A stretch of 64,000 nucleotides of DNA from Opitutaceae bacterium (GTDB taxonomy: Bacteria > Verrucomicrobiota > Verrucomicrobiia > Opitutales > Opitutaceae). How positions within the stretch are numbered: position 1 is the first letter of the stretch; every line of letters starts with the position of its first letter. The position numbers and the translations under genes were made by a program. Below are positions 27,918-35,268 of this stretch, piece after piece. Location of the stretch: assembly GCA_028688225.1 (NCBI GenBank), contig JAQTYQ010000010.1:48917-112916 (forward strand), written 5' to 3'. The notes below the pieces were generated by a model. That model did not search any database, was not told the DNA's origin, and saw nothing but the letters and a program-made list of their open reading frames with translations.

Positions 27918-28481
27918 ATGTTTTGGAGTAAACAGCTGCGAAAGGAAGTAGCCGCTCTCGACGCGAGCGAGGTTGTTTCGAGGGTTGGTGAGCTGAACGC
28001 AGGCTTTCACCAGCGACACCAGTTGGTCAAGAACCGCTCCTGCCTACCATGCTCGTGGTTTGCAACTCGCGAGTGCTTCTTTCACGCTTACGACAAAGAA
28101 TATCGTGAACTGCCAAAGCAACTGCATGATTCCTATCACCTCGTCTACGCTGAGCTCGCTTTCTTTGTCGATGACGGGATCGGCAAGGAATTCGACCTAG
28201 CGCTGGGCATTGCCGCGAAATGCCGAAACGAGCGAATGCAGAAGTTAGGTATCGCCGAGGACGAACAACACTGCAGGCGCTTCATCGCTTCGTTCGCAGT
28301 CAAAGCTCAGGAAAGAAAAGAGATTTGGGAGCACCTGGCTCTTGAAGTAACATGCCCACGCCGTCATCTGGTCTTATTGGCCGAGACGCTTACTTTTTGT
28401 GCGGCACAGTATCGGTCCATGTATGATGAATGGGTTGCTTATGCGAATTTGCTTTCATTCACAAAAAAGAAGGAAGCCTAA
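27918..28481 (+). CDS. Cassette gene 1: unknown 187-residue protein
   Basis: The ATG at 27918 lies 8 bases after the GTTAGGC core, and the TAA stop is part of the next attC (GCCTAAC), the usual cassette geometry. The protein is soluble with no signal peptide, rich in His, Cys and aromatic residues (NRSCLPCSWFATRECFF near residue 37). I recognise no family. Its codon use is clearly AT-richer than the host genes. Confidence 0.7.
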   Translation: MFWSKQLRKEVAALDASEVVSRVGELNAGFHQRHQLVKNRSCLPCSWFATRECFFHAYDKEYRELPKQLHDSYHLVYAELAFFVDDGIGKEFDLALGIAAKCRNERMQKLGIAEDEQHCRRFIASFAVKAQERKEIWEHLALEVTCPRRHLVLLAETLTFCAAQYRSMYDEWVAYANLLSFTKKKEA

Positions 28482-28542
28482 CAAGGGCACTACAGACAAC
28501 TCCGGGGCTGCGCCCCTTCGTGTCTGACTGCGGGCGTTCGGC
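28476..28542 (+). repeat. attC site 1
   Basis: R'' GCCTAAC (28476-28482) and R' GTTCGGC (28536-28542) pair with one mismatch. The interior has GGGGC-TGC-GCCCC (28504-28516) at the tip. Length is 67 bases. The stop codon of cassette gene 1 lies inside R''. Confidence 0.85.
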
Positions 28543-28547
28543 AAAAA

Positions 28548-29132
28548 ATGAACCTGCGGGCAATTCTTGCGCGTTCGCTTTTGATGCTGCCATTGTCGGC
28601 TTTCGCCGCCCTGAGACCATATGTCTGCTCTCTCGAAGACGCTGACGGAATTGCGATTGTTAGGGTCATCGCATGCGAGCAGAGGTTCGACGGCCGTTTT
28701 ATCCGCTCCCATGCTACATTGGCCGTCGAGATCGCGATCGTCGGCGTAAAGAAAGGCGAGACGTTCAGACAATCATTTGGTTTACCCCAGGAGCCAGGGA
28801 CTTGGAAGAACGGTTCCTATTCTCAGAAGCTCTTGCTGGCGAGCGAGGGCTTTTCATTCGACATTGCCGAACGGTATCTCGTGCTGCTGAAACAGACGAG
28901 GGAAGGTTGGGTGGTTTCGAGAGACTCGACGATAAACGACGATATGATCTATGACGGGTACTTTGACGCATTCGCAGATGCACATGAGGTATCAGTATCA
29001 AAAGCAATTGAACTATTGAAAGCATTCAGAAAAAGCCAAAAGCCGAACCAGGCAGCGGAGCCAACTCGCACCGCCGTCACGCCTCCTGCTGACGCAGGAG
29101 ATCGTGCCAGCGGCGCTCGCGGCTCACCTTGA
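28548..29132 (+). CDS. Cassette gene 2: unknown exported protein
   Basis: This 194-residue protein has an N-terminal signal peptide (MNLRAILARSLLMLPLSAFA) and then a domain with VCSLEDADGIAIVRVIACEQ and YLVLLKQTREGWVV. The last about 30 residues (from NQAAEPTRTAV) are encoded by the following attC site and are probably not part of the folded domain. The start is 6 bases after the preceding attC. No family is recognised. Confidence 0.68.
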   Translation: MNLRAILARSLLMLPLSAFAALRPYVCSLEDADGIAIVRVIACEQRFDGRFIRSHATLAVEIAIVGVKKGETFRQSFGLPQEPGTWKNGSYSQKLLLASEGFSFDIAERYLVLLKQTREGWVVSRDSTINDDMIYDGYFDAFADAHEVSVSKAIELLKAFRKSQKPNQAAEPTRTAVTPPADAGDRASGARGSP

Positions 29133-29143
29133 ATCGTCTGGGC
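29042..29143 (+). repeat. attC site 2 (degenerate right end)
   Basis: R'' GCCGAAC (29042-29048) opens the site. A TCCTGC-TGAC-GCAGGA hairpin (29083-29098) forms the tip. The right end TTGAATCGTCTGGGC replaces the expected TTGAACGTTAGGC. Length is about 102 bases. It includes the stop codon of cassette gene 2. Confidence 0.65.
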
Positions 29144-29147
29144 GAAG

Positions 29148-29552
29148 ATGAAGATCCTTTTGATCATTCTCGCGGTCGTTGGCATTTCTACCGCCTGCGT
29201 AGTAGCCGAAAGTAAGGTTCAGTTATCACGTCAGCCGGGAAAAGTGATTCTTGCTTTGAAGAATCTGGATGGCTGGCCCGAAGTTAAAGAGATCGAAGCA
29301 TTTTTAGGAAATGCGGACCGACAGGTAGGAAGTGGCCGTTGTATTTTTGTCTATGTCTTAGCCGATGGTTCGGAGCTCTGGGCGAATACTGGCGATTGTA
29401 AGCATATCGATTGGATCAGCTGGCGCCAGGCGGGAAAGTCCGACGAGGTATTATTCGAAGCTAAACGGAAGCCTAACCAGCAGCCAGAGCGCAACGCCGG
29501 GGCTACGTCCTCTTCAACTTCCACGTCCACACCCGGCGTGGCTCATCCCTGA
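29148..29552 (+). CDS. Cassette gene 3: small exported protein
   Basis: This 134-residue protein has a hydrophobic signal segment (MKILLIILAVVGISTACVVA) that may be a weak lipobox (STAC). The middle reads LKNLDGWPEVKEIEAFLGNADRQ. Its last about 27 residues, rich in Ser and Thr, are encoded by attC 3. The start is 4 bases after attC 2. No function is recognised. Confidence 0.66.
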   Translation: MKILLIILAVVGISTACVVAESKVQLSRQPGKVILALKNLDGWPEVKEIEAFLGNADRQVGSGRCIFVYVLADGSELWANTGDCKHIDWISWRQAGKSDEVLFEAKRKPNQQPERNAGATSSSTSTSTPGVAHP

Positions 29553-29561
29553 ACGTTAGGC
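29471..29561 (+). repeat. attC site 3 (best preserved)
   Basis: R'' GCCTAAC (29471-29477) and R' GTTAGGC (29555-29561) are perfectly complementary. The interior pairs AACGCCGGG with CCCGGCGTGG. Length is 91 bases. This matches the consensus architecture of integron attC sites. Confidence 0.92.
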
Positions 29562-29581
29562 CCCGAAGAAAAGATCACCTC

Positions 29582-30124
29582 ATGCGAACCACTTGGCCCG
29601 AGAAGGTGCGCAAACACTTGGCGATTGCCAGTGTCGGCGGTTCTACCCTGATGATGCAATCAGGCAAAGACCGCGGCAAGAACGCACGCGCATTCCTACT
29701 AGCCAATGTGCCGCTCACGGGCCTGTCGGCAATGGATGAAGCCGCCTTTCTGACCTTCCTCGATCAGCGAACAACCGAGCTTGCCCGTATCCTTCCGAGA
29801 CCAGACGACAACTTGCCCAATTGGGGCGCGGCGCGAAAGGTCCTGAACATCTACCTTCGTCTCTGCGCAATGAACAAGGACACACATAGAACGTTCAACC
29901 TTGCTGTGGCCGAACCCTTCCTCGAAGTGCCACTGGACAATGACGTAGTCGAGGGCATCGATCAACGTTGGGGAACCCGGTTCAAGCGAACCTTCAAGAT
30001 CAAGACCTTGACTCCCCAGTTCAGCGCCGAGATTCAAGCCGCAGCAAAGCGGCTGGCGGCGACGGAGAGCCTATATCGCTATGAACTTGACGTTCTCTTC
30101 TGGCGAGATCCCACAGGGGCCTAA
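29582..30124 (+). CDS. Cassette gene 4: unknown 180-residue protein
   Basis: A soluble, mixed alpha protein with WGAARKVLNIYLRLCAMNKD and a C-terminal LYRYELDVLFWR. The start is 20 bases after attC 3, and the TAA stop lies in the GCCTAAC of attC 4. There is no signal peptide and no known domain that I can identify. Cassette position is the main context. Confidence 0.7.
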   Translation: MRTTWPEKVRKHLAIASVGGSTLMMQSGKDRGKNARAFLLANVPLTGLSAMDEAAFLTFLDQRTTELARILPRPDDNLPNWGAARKVLNIYLRLCAMNKDTHRTFNLAVAEPFLEVPLDNDVVEGIDQRWGTRFKRTFKIKTLTPQFSAEIQAAAKRLAATESLYRYELDVLFWRDPTGA

Positions 30125-30182
30125 CCCTTCCATCGAGGGGACGTTCACAAGCAGGCTTCGCCCGCTTGTGAACGCCCCTCAT
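30119..30182 (+). repeat. attC site 4, lacking its right core
   Basis: R'' GCCTAAC (30119-30125) is followed by a strong imperfect palindrome: GAGGGG (30135-30140) with CCCCTC (30175-30180), and GTTCACAAGC (30143-30152) with GCTTGTGAAC (30164-30173). The expected GTTRRRY core is absent; the next gene's ATG follows at 30183. Confidence 0.75.
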
Positions 30183-30641
30183 ATGAAGAAGAATCTATCG
30201 CTCGTCTTCGGTCTGCTGCTTCCGGTGACGTTCTTTTTCACTGGGTGCGTTGCTGGGCCTAAAGACATGGATCGTATGGTTCAGATGCTGGAGCGAGATG
30301 ACCCGGCGAAGTTCGAGCCAGTCATGCATTCGTTCGTAGCCTGCGCGCTCAACGACGACATCGACGGTATGATCGCGCTCACCAGTAAAGTGACGATCAA
30401 AGAGATCGGTCTCGCAAAGTTGCGGGAGCACTATGCGAAGGACACAGTGCCAGTCCTGAAGCGATTCCCGAAGATGTCGAAGAGTGGCAGCGTCTTCTAC
30501 GTCGACGACGGCAGAGGCACCACTGGTTGGACATATCGCGAAGACTTCACCTCACAGGATGGGAAGAAAGCCAAGATTCAGTTTGTCGTCCTGAAAGAAC
30601 AAGGAGTGATAGGCATTGGTTCAGTCGGCTTATGGAAATAA
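30183..30641 (+). CDS. Cassette gene 5: small lipoprotein
   Basis: This 152-residue protein starts MKKNLSLVFGLLLPVTFFFTGC, a signal peptide with lipobox FTGC, so it is probably anchored to a membrane. The mature part includes DDIDGMIALTSKVTIKEIGLAKLREHY and resembles small DUF4019-like lipoproteins, a guess only. The start lies at the very end of the truncated attC 4, with no core in between. Confidence 0.7.
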   Translation: MKKNLSLVFGLLLPVTFFFTGCVAGPKDMDRMVQMLERDDPAKFEPVMHSFVACALNDDIDGMIALTSKVTIKEIGLAKLREHYAKDTVPVLKRFPKMSKSGSVFYVDDGRGTTGWTYREDFTSQDGKKAKIQFVVLKEQGVIGIGSVGLWK

Positions 30642-30642
30642 G

Positions 30643-30710
30643 GTTCAACCAAGCGTCCAGAGCCAACGTCGGGGCTGCGCCCCGCCGTGGTTCATCATTG
30701 AACGTTAGCC
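30643..30710 (+). repeat. attC site 5
   Basis: R'' GTTCAAC (fits RYYYAAC) at 30643-30649 and R' GTTAGCC at 30704-30710. The interior has GAGCCAACGTC...GCCGTGGTTC around GGGGC-TGC-GCCCC. Length is 68 bases. Confidence 0.85.
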
Positions 30711-30718
30711 GGAAAATC

Positions 30719-31027
30719 ATGGCACTTCCTGACACTCAAGTTCGCGCATGTCTCAAAGCTGTCGGTGCGTTTTTGGCAAAGCGCAGACCGCCGCCGGAGG
30801 TGCGCGATCGATTGGACTTTCATGCCGACATCAGCGGATCGGATCTCATCGTTGTCGAGGTTCGGCCGTCATTCAGCGATCCAAGCCGGAAGATCGAGCA
30901 TCCGGTTGCGAAGGCGAAGTGGGTTGAGGCGCGCAAGGTCTGGCGGCTGTTTTGGATGCGGTCCGATTTGAAGTGGCATTCTTATACACCGAAGCCCGAG
31001 GCGGCGTCGGGCTGCTTGCCGTTTTAG
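30719..31027 (+). CDS. Cassette gene 6: DUF3024-family protein
   Basis: This 102-residue protein matches the DUF3024 pattern: FHADISGSDLIVVEVRPSF, a conserved KIEHPVAKAKWV, then KVWRLFWMRSDLKWHSYTP near the C-terminus. DUF3024 proteins are small, uncharacterised, and in my recollection frequent in integron cassettes and phage-rich regions. The start is 8 bases after attC 5. Earlier in-frame starts lie inside the previous gene or the attC site. Confidence 0.82.
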   Translation: MALPDTQVRACLKAVGAFLAKRRPPPEVRDRLDFHADISGSDLIVVEVRPSFSDPSRKIEHPVAKAKWVEARKVWRLFWMRSDLKWHSYTPKPEAASGCLPF

Positions 31028-31088
31028 CGTGCACCGGTAATACTCTGCTGATTGGTTTCGGCAGCAGGCTCTGAGCGAAACATTAGGC
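31020..31088 (+). repeat. Possible attC site 6 closing the array
   Basis: After cassette gene 6 a CTGCTG...CAGCAG hairpin (31044 onward) is followed by ATTAGGC (31082-31088), one base from GTTAGGC. No clean R'' is visible. Probably a decayed attC or the array boundary. Confidence 0.45.
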
Positions 31089-31112
31089 GCACCCCAGATT
31101 ACCAAGACACCC

Positions 31113-31775
31113 ATGCAGGCTCTCATCTTCGACCTCGACGGCACGCTGGTTGACACCGTCTACGCCCACGTCTTCGCCTGGCAGCAGGCGCTGGCGGAAG
31201 CGGGCATGGCGATCGACGGCTGGCGCATCCACCGCCGCATCGGCATGAGCGGCGGCCTGTTCACCCGGGCGCTCGGCCGCGAGCTGGGGCGGGACGTCAG
31301 CCAGTCGGAGGCGCAGGCCCTCCAGCGGCGGCATGGGAAACTCTTCACCCAGCTCCTGCCGGAGCGGAGGCCCCTGCCCGGTGCGGTGGAATTGCTGCGG
31401 TTCCTGCGTGCGACCCAGATCCCATTTGGCATCGCCACCTCGGGTCAACGTCCCCAGATCAACGCGTCGCTGGCCGCCCTGGGCCTCGGCCCGGAGACAG
31501 TGGTCATCGAACGGGGAAACGTTGCCCGGGCCAAACCCGAGCCCGATCTGTTTCTCGCTTGTCAGGAGGGCTTGGGGGTCGGTGTCAAAGACTGTTATGT
31601 GGTGGGGGACGCGGTCTGGGATCTCCTGGCGGCGCGCCGCGCCGGGATGTTGAGCATCGGCCTGCTGAGCGGCGGGTATGGCGAGGATGAGTTGAGCCGG
31701 GTCGGGGCGTATCGCGTCTATCGCGACCCCGCGGAGTTGCATCGCTCGCTGGATGAGCTCGGCGTGCTCCCCTAG
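31113..31775 (+). CDS. HAD-superfamily phosphatase (phosphoglycolate phosphatase-like)
   Basis: This 220-residue HAD hydrolase has motif I FDLDGTLVDT at residues 6-15, motif II as IATSGQ near 108, a motif III lysine in ARAKPEP near 136, and motif IV VVGDAVWDLLAA near 167. A helical cap follows motif I. It removes phosphate from a small phosphorylated metabolite, perhaps 2-phosphoglycolate or a hexose phosphate; the sequence alone cannot tell. It returns to host-like high GC immediately after the array. Confidence 0.85.
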   Translation: MQALIFDLDGTLVDTVYAHVFAWQQALAEAGMAIDGWRIHRRIGMSGGLFTRALGRELGRDVSQSEAQALQRRHGKLFTQLLPERRPLPGAVELLRFLRATQIPFGIATSGQRPQINASLAALGLGPETVVIERGNVARAKPEPDLFLACQEGLGVGVKDCYVVGDAVWDLLAARRAGMLSIGLLSGGYGEDELSRVGAYRVYRDPAELHRSLDELGVLP

Positions 31776-32011
31776 GAGCGTGTCGGACTTCGTCCTCCCC
31801 GCTTCTTGGCCAAAACGGCGGGGCCGTTTGGGGATGGCCATGCATCCGGGAATATCCTGGTTTCGCGGATCAATCGAACGCGCTGCAGGATGTCTGGGGG
31901 TTGCGCAGTCTGCGCCTCCTGACGCTCCGGCACCTTTCAGACCGGCGGAAGGCATGCCCCCATGATGCGCGAATGAACGCGCATGAAACTAAGCCGCGCC
32001 AGCCGCGCGGC

Positions 32012-32554
32012 CTACTCCAGCCCCAGGATCTTCCGGCCCGCATCCGTAATCATCTGCGGATTCCAGGCGGGATCCCACACGATGTGCACCTTGGCGGACT
32101 CCACGCCCGCCAACGCGGCGATCTTGGTGCGCGCATCCTCGGCGATCACCGGCCCCATGCCGCAGCCGGGAGCGGTCAACGTCATCTTGACCTCGACCTG
32201 ATGGCCGCCCGCCGGGGTCTTTGCGATCGCCAGATCGTAGACCAAGCCCAGATCGACGATGTTCAGCGGTATCTCCGGGTCATAGCAGGTCTTCAAGGCG
32301 TCCCAGACCGTCTGTTCGCTGAACGCCGCCGGGCTTGCCGGCGCCGCGCCACCCCCGCCCGGCGCCGAGTAGCCGGCGATATTACCCACGTGCTCCCGGG
32401 CGATGCGGTACAATCCGGAGTCAGCCCGCACAGTGACATTGCCGCCGAGCGTCTGCGTGACGATAACCGGACTGCCGGCCCGCAGCACCGCCGGCTCGCC
32501 GAGCGGAATGAGCGTGGCGGGCGTGTCGTGGGAGAGCGTGTGCTTGGCAGACAT
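32012..32554 (-). CDS. sufT: SufT-like Fe-S cluster assembly protein (MIP18 family)
   Basis: This 180-residue protein's C-terminal half is the MIP18/PaaD-type domain with TCYDPEIPLNIVDLGLVYDL, LTAPGCGMGPVIAEDA and VWDPAWNPQMITD. The N-terminal extension (IPLGEPAVLRAGSPVIVTQTLGGNVTV) is specific to SufT, a factor in Fe-S protein maturation. The ATG at 32554 gives the expected N-terminus. No suf genes neighbour it here. Confidence 0.88.
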   Translation of the reverse strand: MSAKHTLSHDTPATLIPLGEPAVLRAGSPVIVTQTLGGNVTVRADSGLYRIAREHVGNIAGYSAPGGGGAAPASPAAFSEQTVWDALKTCYDPEIPLNIVDLGLVYDLAIAKTPAGGHQVEVKMTLTAPGCGMGPVIAEDARTKIAALAGVESAKVHIVWDPAWNPQMITDAGRKILGLE

Positions 32555-32848
32555 GGGGTTGCGACGACGAATCTTTTTACCACGGATTCCGCGGATGTAC
32601 ATCGATAATACCAATCGCCTGAATGATTTCGACTCTGGCGCGACAGCGCCGGTAGGGACGGACCGCCCGCCGTCGCTATACGTAACGTCGTAAGTCCGCG
32701 ACGTTTTTGGAGGGCCGACCTCCCGCCTTTGCCCAAGCGCTTCGGCGAGGCAAGCCGTGCCGGCCCAACGGCCCGGACGGAGCCGGGCCCTCCAGGATGT
32801 GCACAAGTGGCACGCTGACGCGCGCAGCCGGTCTCGTTGGATCAACTG

Positions 32849-32915
32849 GAACCACAAAGGCACGGAGGCACAAAGCAAAGGGCTTCCTCGGTGTCTTCGT
32901 GCCTCTGTGGTTCAT
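32849..32915. repeat. Imperfect inverted repeat GAACCACAAAGGCAC...GTGCCTCTGTGGTTC
   Basis: About 23 bases on each side pair with four mismatches and enclose about 20 bases. It is AT-richer than its surroundings and has the look of a dispersed intergenic repeat. Confidence 0.65.
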
Positions 32916-33002
32916 TCGTTAAGACAAACATGTTGGTCGCTACGCTCGACTAGTCAGACCCTCCCGGGGAACATCGGCTACGATCTGCAATCTGGAGCGG
33001 CT

Positions 33003-33145
33003 ACGCCCTCGTCGCGGATTTTGCGCTCCGCACGGCGATGGCGGCGCGGTCCGTCCAGCAAGCGCAGCCTCGCCGTAGCCCGCCGGGCGAAGGCGGGGCG
33101 CCGTTCTGTTGGCCAGCAGAACGAGGGAACACGCGACGAGGGCGT
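33003..33145. repeat. Nested inverted-repeat element with 14-bp ends
   Basis: Ends ACGCCCTCGTCGCG (33003-33016) and its exact complement (33132-33145) enclose a GTAG hairpin (CCCGCC/GGCGGG, 33075-33097) and the palindrome at 33102-33123 (one mismatch). The size, about 143 bases, resembles a miniature inverted-repeat element. No transposase is nearby. Confidence 0.7.
33102..33123. repeat. Palindrome copy 2 (GTTCTGYTGGCCAGCAGAAC)
   Basis: A 22-bp palindrome with a single T/G mismatch, identical at 19 of 20 core positions to the copy inside the phosphohexomutase gene. Confidence 0.85.
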
Positions 33146-33289
33146 CGCGTCTCCATGAAAAATCCGCGCTTGGAGTGAGCGCGGGAAAAAGCCGGGCCAG
33201 GCGTCATGCCCGATGCCGATCGACATCATTCCGATGCTGGCAAGTCCCGGCCTGCTGCCATCACCGGGGGGGCCCTTGCTCCGCCCGGT

Positions 33290-35104
33290 TCACTGAATCC
33301 GGATTTCCACCGGCAGCCGGGCATAGATGCCACGCGGATCGTTGAAGCGCAGCAGCACGCGGGCCTGATCCTTGATCTCGCCAAGCAGTTTCTTGAGCGC
33401 CGCGTCATCGCCGGCCTGGTCGGGCGCCATGCCCTTCATGATCTCATTGATGATCTCAGCGAGCTGACGCTTGCGGGGATATTCCGTCAGCCGGTAGTTG
33501 GCACCGACGCCGGCTTTTTCCGCGGCATAAGCGATGGCGTCGTTCAGGCCGCCCACCTCGTCGACCAGGCCGAGCTTCTGCGCCTCCGCGCCGGACCACA
33601 CCCGTCCCTGCGCGATTTCCAGCACCTTGGCTTTGTCGAGTTTGCGCGATTCGGCCACCTTGGCCGTGAACTCGTCGTAAATCCAGTCGACCAGCTTCTG
33701 GAAGACGGCGAGCTCCTCGTCGGTCTTGGGCCGGCTGATGGTGAGCATGCCGGCGAGCTTGCCGGTTTTCACCGAATCCCAGGTGAAGCCCAGGTTGTGG
33801 GCGAGCTGCTGCACGTTGATGAACAACCCGAACACACCGATGGAGCCGGTGATGGTGGTCGGCTCCGCGAAAATGCGGTCCGCATAAGTCGAGATCCAGT
33901 AGCCGCCCGAGGCCGCCACCGAACCCATCGAGGCGACAACGGGCTTGACCGCCATGGTCAGGCGCAGCTCGCGCTGGATTTCCTCGGAGGCGGTGGCGCT
34001 GCCGCCCGGGCTGTTCACGCGCAGGACGACGGCTTTGACGTCGTCGTCCTGGCGAAGCTGGCGCAGTTCGCGGGCGAAACGGCGGCCGCCGACCTCGCCG
34101 ATCTGTCCGTCTCCGTCGACGATGTCGCCTTCCGCGTAGACGACGGCGATCCGGTTCTTCCGGCCGCCGGCGGTCCCGGTCGTCCCCGGAGCCACTCCGG
34201 CATAGGCGGCCAGGCCGATCTGCTTGAACGTCTCCTTCGTGCCTTTTTTGCGGCCGGTCTTCACCTTCAGCTCGTCGATGACCTCGTCCCGGTAGGCGGT
34301 GCGATCGACCAGCTTGGCGGTGACGGCGCTGGCGGCACCGATCAGGCCCTCCCGATCCACGGTGCGCTGCACGTCCGCCGGAGTGATCCGGCGGCTCGTG
34401 GCGATGTCACCGAGCAGGTCGGTCCAGATGTCGTCGAGCAGCTTCTGGAGCTGTTCGCGGTTTTCCGGGCTGAGGTCCTTGCGGATGAAGGGTTCGACGG
34501 CGGATTTGTACTTGCCGACCCGGGTCACCTGGACGCCCACGCCGAATTTTTCAAACGTACCCGCCAGAAACAGCGGCTGGCTGGCCAGACCCAGCAGGAG
34601 AATCGCTCCAAAGGGATCGAGCACGACATCGTCGGCGGCCGAGATGAGGTAGTAATCGCGGGTGGTGGCGAAGTTGAGATAGGCCACGACCGGCTTGCCG
34701 GAGGCCCTGAACGTCTGCAGGGCCGCGCGGATCTCCTTGAGGGCGCCGAAGCCCGCGCCGTAGCCGATGGGCTGCACGCTGCCGGTGATCAACAGGCCGG
34801 CGATGCGGCTGTCCTTGGCGGCGGCCCGGAGGGCGCGGGTGACGGAGCGAAGCTGCAGCGTCTGGATGCGGTTGCCACCCAGGAGCGGCCCCAGCAGCGC
34901 GGCGCCGTCGAACTCCTGCGGCGCGTCCTGGATGTTGGCGGAGAGGTCGAAGACCAGATAAGAGCCCGGCTGCACGACCGTCGGCGGCTTCTGCCCCAGC
35001 GCCGCCAGGGCCACCAGCAACACCACAGCCAGAAAGGCGCCACCGCCGCAGAAGATGATCAGCGCCACGAGGGAGCCCAGGAGCGAGGTGAAGAAATTCT
35101 TCAT
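33290..35104 (-). CDS. sppA: Signal peptide peptidase SppA, 67K type
   Basis: This 604-residue membrane-anchored serine protease degrades leftover signal peptides. It has an N-terminal transmembrane helix (residues about 7-36) and two tandem ClpP-like domains. The catalytic lysine lies in GKYKSAVEPF near 198 in the first, and the serine in SMGSVAASGGYW near 396 in the second, as in the long SppA of E. coli. NSPGGSATASEEI completes the signature. The ATG at 35104 gives the correct N-terminal anchor. Confidence 0.92.
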   Translation of the reverse strand: MKNFFTSLLGSLVALIIFCGGGAFLAVVLLVALAALGQKPPTVVQPGSYLVFDLSANIQDAPQEFDGAALLGPLLGGNRIQTLQLRSVTRALRAAAKDSRIAGLLITGSVQPIGYGAGFGALKEIRAALQTFRASGKPVVAYLNFATTRDYYLISAADDVVLDPFGAILLLGLASQPLFLAGTFEKFGVGVQVTRVGKYKSAVEPFIRKDLSPENREQLQKLLDDIWTDLLGDIATSRRITPADVQRTVDREGLIGAASAVTAKLVDRTAYRDEVIDELKVKTGRKKGTKETFKQIGLAAYAGVAPGTTGTAGGRKNRIAVVYAEGDIVDGDGQIGEVGGRRFARELRQLRQDDDVKAVVLRVNSPGGSATASEEIQRELRLTMAVKPVVASMGSVAASGGYWISTYADRIFAEPTTITGSIGVFGLFINVQQLAHNLGFTWDSVKTGKLAGMLTISRPKTDEELAVFQKLVDWIYDEFTAKVAESRKLDKAKVLEIAQGRVWSGAEAQKLGLVDEVGGLNDAIAYAAEKAGVGANYRLTEYPRKRQLAEIINEIMKGMAPDQAGDDAALKKLLGEIKDQARVLLRFNDPRGIYARLPVEIRIQ

Positions 35105-35268
35105 GGGCGCCAACGTAATCGCTTCGGCGGCCCCAGCCAGAGAAAAGATGACCAACGGTGCGTCCGTCTTGCAGACGGTTGTTTCCCCGCCATACTATGC
35201 CGCTGCACTTTCCCTGCGGGCGTTTGGGCGTGGGTTCGGAAACCATCCGTCCAGCCGGGTCTGTCGCC

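Larger units (their letters stand above)
27890..31088 (+). mobile_element. Integron-type gene cassette array without visible integrase (CALIN)
   Basis: Six short plus-strand genes of lower GC are each followed by an attC-like site. Sites begin with GCCTAAC or a close variant overlapping or just after the stop codon, have a palindromic interior (often GGGGCTGCGCCCC), and end with GTTAGGC or a variant just before the next start codon. The best sites are at 29471-29561 and 28476-28542. No tyrosine recombinase IntI gene is in the window. Chromosomal genes resume at 31113. The gene functions are mostly unknown, as is usual for cassettes. Confidence 0.88.
32555..33289. other. 735-base repeat-dense non-coding region
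   Basis: No gene is supported. The region holds: GCGCCGGTAGGGACGGACC at 32646 (also at 27551); a GGAGGGCC...GGGCCCTCC element around 32709-32793; a GAACCACAAAGGCAC...GTGCCTCTGTGGTTC imperfect repeat around 32849-32915; a 14-bp perfect repeat ACGCCCTCGTCGCG (33003-33016) with 33132-33145; a GTAG-headed hairpin at 33075; and the GTTCTG-family palindrome at 33102-33123, the last two inside the 14-bp repeat. Confidence 0.7.

Noticed and set aside
27484..31112. An integron integrase gene in or beside the cassette array
   Set aside because: No frame with tyrosine-recombinase motifs was found on either strand in or near the array; hence the CALIN call.
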